In this document: positions 1-5,083 of the stretch, in pieces
Position numbering within the stretch: position 1 is the stretch's first letter
Layout: every line of letters starts with the position of its first letter
From: JACPDH01 sp051305935
GTDB lineage: Bacteria; Acidobacteriota; Thermoanaerobaculia; Gp7-AA8
Direction: 5' to 3'
DNA length: 21,295 bases
NCBI GenBank assembly: GCA_051305935.1
Contig: JBPPMG010000127.1
Location: 1-21,295 of the forward strand
Notes under the pieces: generated by a model
What the model was told of the DNA's origin: nothing
Seen by the model: the letters and a program-made list of their open reading frames with translations, nothing else
Databases searched by the model: none
Program-made: the position numbers and the translations under genes

Positions 1-30
1 AGCCCGAGCCCGAGCCCGAGCCCGAGCCCG
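1..30. repeat. Hexanucleotide tandem repeat (AGCCCG)x5
   Basis: Five perfect copies of AGCCCG begin at the first base of the window, so the array may extend further upstream. It lies outside any supported gene, about 150 bases before the ExoD-like gene. A 12-bp perfect palindrome, GACTCCGGAGTC, follows at 45-56. No function can be assigned; slipped-strand length variation is possible. Confidence 0.85.
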
Positions 31-177
31 GCCTTTCGACCGCAGACTCCGGAGTCATGCGACCGGATCTTCCCTCCCAGGGGAGTGCTGGATTGAAACC
101 GGCGCTTCCCCGGTTTACCGTGGCATCGACCGGTGGCCGTCCCTGTGGGACGTGTGCCCGGCCGGGTCCGAATCGCG

Positions 178-840
178 ATGCTCGACGAGAAACAGAGCGC
201 CCTACCGTGGCGCAACGCCTTCGATGCGCTCTCTCACGCTCTGCACGAGCTCGAGGAGCGCTACGAGACGTCGGGACGCGCCACGATCGGCGACATGCTC
301 GAGCCGCTCGGCCATCGCGCCGGGGCGCTCGGCTCCGCGCTCTTCGCTCTGCCGTTTCTCTCGCCGATCAGTCTCGGTCCCCTGACGACGGTTGCGAGCG
401 TCATCATCGCGCTGCTTGGCCTCCGCCTCATGAGCCATCGCGAGGAGTCGCCGATTCCGAAGCGCATCCGGGCGATCTCGCTCCCGCGCACGGCGCACCG
501 TGCGTTGCGGGGCGCTCTCGACCGGCTGCCGAAGTGGATGCGCCGCACCCATACGCGCCCTGTCGGGTGGGTTCACGGCAACCCCGGGCGGATCGTCTGC
601 GGTGTCGGAGTCATCGTCGGCGCTGCGCTGCTCGCGATCCCCATTCCGTTCATGCCGCTCACCAATTCGCTGCCTGCTCTCGCGATCATCGGTTTCTCTC
701 TCGGCTGGTCGAACCAGGACACGCGCCTTGCCGGCTTCGGCATCGGCATGCTCGTCGCCTCGGTCGCCCTCTTCGTCGCGCTCGGTGTTGCCGTCTCGAC
801 CGTCGGGTTCGCCGCGGTCCGCGCGGCGGTCGCGTTCTGA
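178..840 (+). CDS. ExoD-family (exopolysaccharide synthesis) integral membrane protein
   Basis: The 220-residue protein resembles the ExoD family, membrane proteins first linked to exopolysaccharide production in rhizobia; the biochemical activity is unknown. Visible features are an amphipathic N-terminus (residues 10-45), a hydrophobic segment with the family-typical run ALPFLSPISLGP at about 57-68, a second hydrophobic stretch at 70-85, a basic loop at 95-128, and two or three hydrophobic segments at about 138-175 and 185-215. The segment AIPIPFMPLTNSLPALAII fits the second ExoD half, and the length is close to the family norm. I start at the ATG at 178 because the residues encoded upstream in the same frame (from 133) are arginine- and proline-rich and unlike the family. 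The gene ends 46 bases from the convergent flavoprotein gene and appears monocistronic. Confidence 0.8.
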   Translation: MLDEKQSALPWRNAFDALSHALHELEERYETSGRATIGDMLEPLGHRAGALGSALFALPFLSPISLGPLTTVASVIIALLGLRLMSHREESPIPKRIRAISLPRTAHRALRGALDRLPKWMRRTHTRPVGWVHGNPGRIVCGVGVIVGAALLAIPIPFMPLTNSLPALAIIGFSLGWSNQDTRLAGFGIGMLVASVALFVALGVAVSTVGFAAVRAAVAF

Positions 841-886
841 CGCGGGGTTCTTCTTCCCGAACGCCCTTCCTCGACATCCTCCGGCG

Positions 887-2044
887 TCATGCCTCGACCT
901 CCCGCGTCGCGCCCTCGAACGCGAAGCGCACGTCGGGAAACGAGCCGCGACCAAAGAAGACCTGACGAGCAAGCGCGTTCAGCGGGGGGAAAGCCGCCGC
1001 GGCTACCGCCGCGTCGAGCAGGAACGCCGAACGGACCGACGAGAGGGCCCGTCTCATCCACAACCGCGAGACGAAGCGCGCGCGGAACGTCGCGCCATCG
1101 AACTCGGCGAGCAGATCAACGTCAGCTCGTCGCGCTGCCTCCCCGAGGACTCTTGCCGCCGCGCGCGAGAGCCGGATGGAGGCATCGAGCCCTCCGGCCG
1201 TCAGCGGCGAGACCGCTCCCGCCGCGTCTCCGAGCAGGAGCCCGCGCTCGCACGAGATGCGGCCGAGAATTCCGTTCACGGGGATCAGCCCGCCGCGCCG
1301 CTCCCTCTTCGTCGCTCCTTCCAGGCCGAACCTGCTCGACACGTGCTCGCGAAACCTCTCGAGCGCGACGCCAGGATCGAACCTGCCGAGCTCACCCGCA
1401 ACGCCGACGTGCGTCTCGTGCTCGTCTCCTGCGACCCAGGCGATGTAGCCCGGCGCGAGCTCACCGTCGAGAAAGCAATGGAGCGCGTCGATCGCGACAC
1501 CGTCGCGTGCAGCGAACACGTCCTCGACGCCGACGAGGAAGCGGTCGTTCCGGTCGAGGCCGAGGTCGCGTGCGACGCGCGAGCGCGCTCCATCGGCGCC
1601 GACGAGAAATCGCGTGCGCACCTCGCGCCGCACACCTCCCGTGGTGAGCGTCACGATGGAGCCGGTCGCGGCCGCTCTCGACCCTTCGAACGTCGTCCTC
1701 GGAAGCCACGACACGCCGGCATCGACCGACTGGCTAAGGAGGTGCCGATAGAGCTCCGGCATCCTGCCGATGCGGAACTCGTCCTTCTCGCTCTCGAGCT
1801 CGAGCTCGGCGCCGCGCGGACCGTGGAGACGCACGCGGCGAAGAGGCTTGCCGAGGAACGCGCGGGGGAGGTCGGTCTCGACGAAGGTCTTCCGGACGAA
1901 GATGCCGGTGGTCTGCACCTTCTCCCCGGGATCGGACTTCCGGTCAGCGATTGCTACGCGCAGCCCTTGCCGCGCCAGGTCGCGTGCACAGTAGAGCCCC
2001 GCGAGGCCCGCGCCGACGACGACGGCATCGAACGTCTCGCTCAT
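887..2044 (-). CDS. Geranylgeranyl reductase-family FAD-dependent oxidoreductase
   Basis: The 385-residue flavoprotein belongs to the p-hydroxybenzoate-hydroxylase/geranylgeranyl-reductase fold. The N-terminal dinucleotide-binding motif GAGLAG is at residues 11-16, the middle DG motif (GADGARSRVAR) at 149-159, and the FAD-ribityl GD motif (LLLGDAAGAVSPLTAGG) at about 269-285. The PLTAGG form of this last motif is typical of geranylgeranyl reductases. Such enzymes hydrogenate isoprenoid double bonds of prenyl diphosphates, polyprenols, quinone tails or archaeal lipids. Its start codon overlaps the uppS stop in an ATGA (2041-2044), so the two are almost certainly translationally coupled; I chose this ATG rather than the in-frame GTG 48 codons upstream, which lies inside uppS. 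The context suggests a polyprenyl substrate, but a quinone or a hydroxylated aromatic substrate cannot be excluded from sequence alone. Confidence 0.85.
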   Translation of the reverse strand: MSETFDAVVVGAGLAGLYCARDLARQGLRVAIADRKSDPGEKVQTTGIFVRKTFVETDLPRAFLGKPLRRVRLHGPRGAELELESEKDEFRIGRMPELYRHLLSQSVDAGVSWLPRTTFEGSRAAATGSIVTLTTGGVRREVRTRFLVGADGARSRVARDLGLDRNDRFLVGVEDVFAARDGVAIDALHCFLDGELAPGYIAWVAGDEHETHVGVAGELGRFDPGVALERFREHVSSRFGLEGATKRERRGGLIPVNGILGRISCERGLLLGDAAGAVSPLTAGGLDASIRLSRAAARVLGEAARRADVDLLAEFDGATFRARFVSRLWMRRALSSVRSAFLLDAAVAAAAFPPLNALARQVFFGRGSFPDVRFAFEGATREVEA

Positions 2045-2769
2045 CGCGCGCCCGCTACCGCGGCCTGTTCGGGGGTTCTTCCGAATCGCCGCTGCCGCGA
2101 CTCGTAGTACTTCAGGGCATCTTCGAGATCCGCTTCGGCGAACTCCGGCCACATCCGGTCGACGAAGACGAGCTCGGCATAGGCGCACTCCCAGAGGAGA
2201 AAGTCGCTAAGCCGCCGCTCGCGCCCGGTGCGGATGAGGAGGTCGACGTCGGCCGTCTCGTCGCCCGCGTTCATCGCCCGCCCGATGGCGCGCGACATCG
2301 CCTCGCGCGTCGCTGGCGCCTCGGCGGACGCGATGACGAGCAGGTCGCGCGACGAGTAGTCGATCGCGATTCGCAGATGCAGACGGGCCCTATCGCGCGT
2401 CGAGAGCTCCGTGCGCTCGATCTCGCGGACGAGCGACGCGGCGAGCCGGTCGCGCCGTCCGATGACGCTGATGCGCACACCCTCGCGAATCGCGCGCGTC
2501 CTTTCGTTCCGGAGATACCGTGCGAAGAGCGCGAAGAGCCCACGCACCTCCGACTCGGGCCGCCGCCAGTTGTCGGACGAGAATGCATAGAGCGTCAGCA
2601 TCGGCACGCCGAGCCTGATGGCGGCCTCGGTCGTCCGCCTAACGGCGTCGGCGCCGGCGCGGTGCCCGTCGAGCCGCGCGAGCCCACGCTCTTCGGCCCA
2701 GCGCCCGTTACCATCCATGACGATCGCGACGTGTTTACAAGTACTTTGTAATGCAAAGTTAACGAGCAT
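2041..2769 (-). CDS. uppS: Isoprenyl transferase (undecaprenyl diphosphate synthase-like cis-prenyltransferase)
   Basis: The 242-residue protein is a cis-prenyltransferase, the enzyme class that condenses isopentenyl diphosphate onto farnesyl diphosphate to make the lipid carrier for peptidoglycan and surface glycans. The catalytic block AIVMDGNGRWA (Asp19) is present, as are GHRAG (35-39), YAFSSDNWRRP and the C-terminal RTGRERRLSDFLLWECAYAE block. Length matches the bacterial family. Relative to the common consensus, SSENW is SSDNW, the usual second Gly of RTGGE is Arg, SNFLLWQ is SDFLLWE, and the residue before GHRAG is Asp. These could shift chain length or partner use. An AGAGGA Shine-Dalgarno sequence lies about 6-8 bases before the ATG at 2769. 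A palindrome that I interpret as an operator overlaps codons 3-11. The gene is coupled by ATGA to the downstream flavoenzyme. Confidence 0.92.
   Translation of the reverse strand: MLVNFALQSTCKHVAIVMDGNGRWAEERGLARLDGHRAGADAVRRTTEAAIRLGVPMLTLYAFSSDNWRRPESEVRGLFALFARYLRNERTRAIREGVRISVIGRRDRLAASLVREIERTELSTRDRARLHLRIAIDYSSRDLLVIASAEAPATREAMSRAIGRAMNAGDETADVDLLIRTGRERRLSDFLLWECAYAELVFVDRMWPEFAEADLEDALKYYESRQRRFGRTPEQAAVAGAR
2739..2762. promoter_or_regulatory. Palindromic operator candidate at the uppS start (site 1)
   Basis: The core ACTTTGTAATGCAAAGT at 2743-2759 is an inverted repeat with 6-bp perfect arms. A 24-bp window (2739-2762) matches site 2 at 4012-4035 in 23 of 24 positions. It covers codons 3-11 of uppS, just inside the gene, which would fit repression by roadblock or by occlusion of initiation. 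The presumed binder is the winged-helix protein encoded at 3016-3393. Confidence 0.7.
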
Positions 2770-3015
2770 GGTTCGTCCTCTTGTGGACTCGGTTGTTACA
2801 GGCGCATCCTCCGGACCGGCGCGGTTGTCATCCCGAGCGCAGCGAGGGATCTGCTCAACATCTCCTGACCTCTTCCTCCAGCGGAATCAACAACCGGGCG
2901 CTGAACTCCGAGCGCCGCTGAAGAAGTGATCACGAAGGCGCTTTGCAGATCCCTCGCTGCGCTCGGGATGAGAAGCCCTCTGGTTTCGAGCGGAATCATT
3001 CAGTCCTCCGCCTTT
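2770..3015. repeat. Intergenic REP-like inverted pair
   Basis: A 27-bp unit at 2828-2854 (starts TCATCCCGAGCGC, ends GGGATCTGC) recurs as its exact reverse complement at 2945-2971, with 90 bases between. The interior holds a small hairpin, GGCGCT/AGCGCC, at about 2898-2917. The arrangement resembles a REP/BIME-type palindromic pair or a miniature element. It separates the regulator gene from uppS on the same strand and may also act as a transcription barrier or RNA-stability element. No ORF of merit is present in this spacer. Confidence 0.8.
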
Positions 3016-3393
3016 TCACTTCGTCTTCATCGCGTGAATCAGCGCTTCCATGTGCGCGAGGTAGCGCTCGAGCGCACGGCGGCCGACGGGGGTGAGGCGG
3101 TAGTCGGTCTTCGGGACGCGGCCGTCGTAGCCCTTCCGGCACTCGACGTAGCCGGCGTCCTCGAGCTTGCGCGCGTGGACGCTGAGGTTGCCGTCGGTCG
3201 TCCCGAGGATCGACTTCAGCTCGCCGAAGGAGAGGGCGTCGTGGATCGAGAGGGCGGAGACCATGCCGAGCCGGAGGCGCTCGTGAATGATGCGGTCGAG
3301 CGCGGGTGCCGCGGCGACGCTTTCGCTGACCACCTCGAGGCGTCGCGCCTGGGTGTCCGCCTTCTTCTGCACTGCCGATTTTCTAGCCGCCAT
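3016..3393 (-). CDS. Winged-helix DNA-binding transcriptional regulator
   Basis: The 125-residue protein has a basic N-terminus followed by a winged-helix domain at about residues 32-115. A helix-turn-helix is visible around SFGELKSILGTTDGNLSVHA, and a wing follows (AGYVECRKGYDGRVPKTDY, then RLTPVGRRALERYL). The pattern fits the MarR/ArsR-like 'winged helix DNA-binding domain' group (HTH_34 type). It starts 11 bases inside the end of the upstream six-TM membrane-protein gene, so the two are co-translated, and a GAGG precedes the ATG. No metal-binding cysteine cluster is present, so a classic ArsR metal sensor is unlikely. The likely operators are the palindromes at 4012-4035 (autoregulation) and 2739-2762 (uppS). 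The membrane partner may provide the input signal; that is inference. Confidence 0.85.
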   Translation of the reverse strand: MAARKSAVQKKADTQARRLEVVSESVAAAPALDRIIHERLRLGMVSALSIHDALSFGELKSILGTTDGNLSVHARKLEDAGYVECRKGYDGRVPKTDYRLTPVGRRALERYLAHMEALIHAMKTK

Positions 3394-3988
3394 GGTGCCT
3401 CGCGATGATCGCGCCGAAGAGGAGATGGAGGCCGCCGAAGCCCGCGGCCATGAATGCGTCGCCCCAGGATGGGGGACAGAAGAATGCGGCGCAGCCGAGC
3501 AGCATGAAGAGCACGCCCATCACCGGGACGATCCGGATCGAGAAGGCGCCGCCTGCGACGACCGCGGTTCCGTAGAGAAGCAGCCAGATTGCCGGAAGCA
3601 CGGCGAGCTCGCCGCGCGAGGCGAGCGCGGCCGTGATGATGGCGCCCGCGGCGAGCGCGGGAGTGTAGGAGAGGGCGAAGCGGCGCCCCTGCATGGTGAA
3701 GGGTGAGCCGTCGACGCGCCGGAGTTTCGCGACGATCGCGACGATGCCGCTCGCTGCCGCGACGACCGCGGCCGCTACCCAGACTGCGAACCAGGCGAGG
3801 GGAGTCGGTTGCTGGTGCGCGACGAAGGCGGCGACCAGGGCGATCACCCCGACGGCGATCCCTCCTCGGCCGGGAACGCCGGTGAACGATTCGGCGCGCT
3901 CGAGCGTCGAGCGAATGAAGCGAAGGTTGTCGATCGCCTCGTCGTGGATCGATGCCGGCTCGTCCGGCTCGCGGGTGGCGCGTTTCAT
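3383..3988 (-). CDS. Six-TM hypothetical membrane protein partnered with the winged-helix regulator
   Basis: The 201-residue protein has a soluble charged N-terminus (1-40, predicted helix INDLRF-like around 15-35) and about six hydrophobic segments, near residues 43-59, 63-88, 105-124, 127-149, 153-171 and 177-196. I recognise no catalytic motif. Its gene overlaps the downstream regulator gene by 11 bases. This arrangement suggests a membrane sensor or anti-regulator for the DNA-binding protein, but direct evidence is lacking. The start at 3988 has only a weak ribosome-binding site. The palindromic operator candidate lies 24-47 bases upstream of it, a plausible promoter position. Conservation of the gene pair in other genomes would be the key test of the functional link. 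Confidence 0.75.
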   Translation of the reverse strand: MKRATREPDEPASIHDEAIDNLRFIRSTLERAESFTGVPGRGGIAVGVIALVAAFVAHQQPTPLAWFAVWVAAAVVAAASGIVAIVAKLRRVDGSPFTMQGRRFALSYTPALAAGAIITAALASRGELAVLPAIWLLLYGTAVVAGGAFSIRIVPVMGVLFMLLGCAAFFCPPSWGDAFMAAGFGGLHLLFGAIIARHHGG

Positions 3989-4011
3989 CGGTCGATTCTA
4001 ATGAAACGGTG

Positions 4012-4035
4012 AAGTACTTTGCAATGCAAAGTTAA
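4012..4035. promoter_or_regulatory. Palindromic operator candidate upstream of the membrane protein/regulator pair (site 2)
   Basis: The core ACTTTGCAATGCAAAGT at 4016-4032 is a perfect palindrome with 8-bp arms about one central base. It sits between the stop of the CysK-like gene and the start of the membrane-protein gene, in an unusually AT-rich pocket. It matches site 1 (2739-2762) in 23 of 24 positions. Position and symmetry fit an autoregulatory operator for the winged-helix protein. Confidence 0.75.
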
Positions 4036-4067
4036 GAGGGCTCGAATCCGCGCGCGAACGGTGCCTC

Positions 4068-5003
4068 TCACTCCGCCGGCGCACGGCCCTTGTAGACGTC
4101 GGTGCTCAGGTATTTCAGGCCGGAGTCGCACATCAGCGTGACGACCGTCGCGTCCGCCCCCAGCCGCTCCCCGATCCGGATCGCTGCGACGACGTTCGCT
4201 CCCGACGACGTCCCGGCGAAGAGCGCCTCCTCCCGCGCGAGGCGCCGTGTCATCGCTTTCGCATCCTCGGTTTTGACCGCAAGGATCTCGTCCATCAGCG
4301 AGGGCTCCCAGAGCGGCGGCCTGTAGCCGATCCCCACCCCCTCGATCTTGTGAGGTCCCGCGACGCCTCCCAGCAGCACCGAGGATTCCGCAGGCTCGAC
4401 AGCGGCACAGTGAAGAGTCGGCTTGTGCCGTTTCAGCACCGTCGCGACGCCGCGCGAGGACGCCGCCGTGCCGACGGAATGAACGAAGGCGTCGACCCTC
4501 CCGTTCGTCTGGCTCCAGATCTCCTCGCCGAGCGGGTAGTAGCCTGCGATGCTGTCGTGGTTGTTGAGCTGGTCGCTCCAGTAGGTGTCAGGCTCGAGGC
4601 TCATCGCGCGCGCGGTCTCGATCATTGCTAGGATCAGCGCCTTCGTCGTCAGGCCTCCCTCGCTCGGCACGAGGGTCAGCTCCGCGCCGAGCGCGGCCAT
4701 GTTGTCGAGCTTCTCCCTGCTGAACGCGTCGGAGGTGACGATCCGGATGCGATATCCCTTCGCGGCGCAGACGAGCGCGAGCGACGCCCCGGTGCTGCCT
4801 CCCGTGTACTCGACGACGGTGTCGCCGGGCTTAAGGCGGCCGTCGGCTTCGGCCCTCGAGATCACCGCCTGCGCCATCCTGTCCTTCATGCTGCCAGTGG
4901 GGTTCTCCCACTCGAGCTTCACCAGGATCGAAGCGCAGCCGGCCGGCACCACGTTGCGCAGTCGAACGATCGACGTGCTTCCGATTGCATCGAGGATGTC
5001 CAT
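4068..5003 (-). CDS. PLP-dependent cysteine synthase-family enzyme
   Basis: The 311-residue protein is a fold-type II PLP enzyme of the CysK/CBS group, which performs beta-replacement on O-acetylserine or a related amino acid. The PLP lysine is Lys40 in NPTGSMKDRMA. The C-terminal phosphate/PLP-binding segment GTSSGAN and the tail motif CDSGLKYLST are both present. The substrate loop reads EYTGGSTG (65-72), where canonical O-acetylserine sulfhydrylases have TSGNTG. The Asn that contacts the PLP 3'-oxygen is therefore Ser, and the usual second glycine-rich loop (GTGGT) is SVGTAAS. This argues for a subfamily distinct from housekeeping CysK, so the substrate is uncertain. The gene starts 80 bases after the GGDEF/EAL gene on the same strand and could be read through from it. 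No strong ribosome-binding site is visible. Confidence 0.85.
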   Translation of the reverse strand: MDILDAIGSTSIVRLRNVVPAGCASILVKLEWENPTGSMKDRMAQAVISRAEADGRLKPGDTVVEYTGGSTGASLALVCAAKGYRIRIVTSDAFSREKLDNMAALGAELTLVPSEGGLTTKALILAMIETARAMSLEPDTYWSDQLNNHDSIAGYYPLGEEIWSQTNGRVDAFVHSVGTAASSRGVATVLKRHKPTLHCAAVEPAESSVLLGGVAGPHKIEGVGIGYRPPLWEPSLMDEILAVKTEDAKAMTRRLAREEALFAGTSSGANVVAAIRIGERLGADATVVTLMCDSGLKYLSTDVYKGRAPAE

Positions 5004-5083
5004 CTCTGATCGTTCCCTTGCCGGACGGGCCTAACGAACTGTCTCGATTCGCGACCCGCTGCCCGGGCGAATCACCGCTCGTC

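Noticed and set aside
500..2107. Plus-strand 535-codon open frame spanning exoD end and the flavoprotein region
   Set aside because: It is a shadow of the ExoD-like gene and of the antisense flavoprotein; no domain, low-complexity Arg/Ser/Glu composition.
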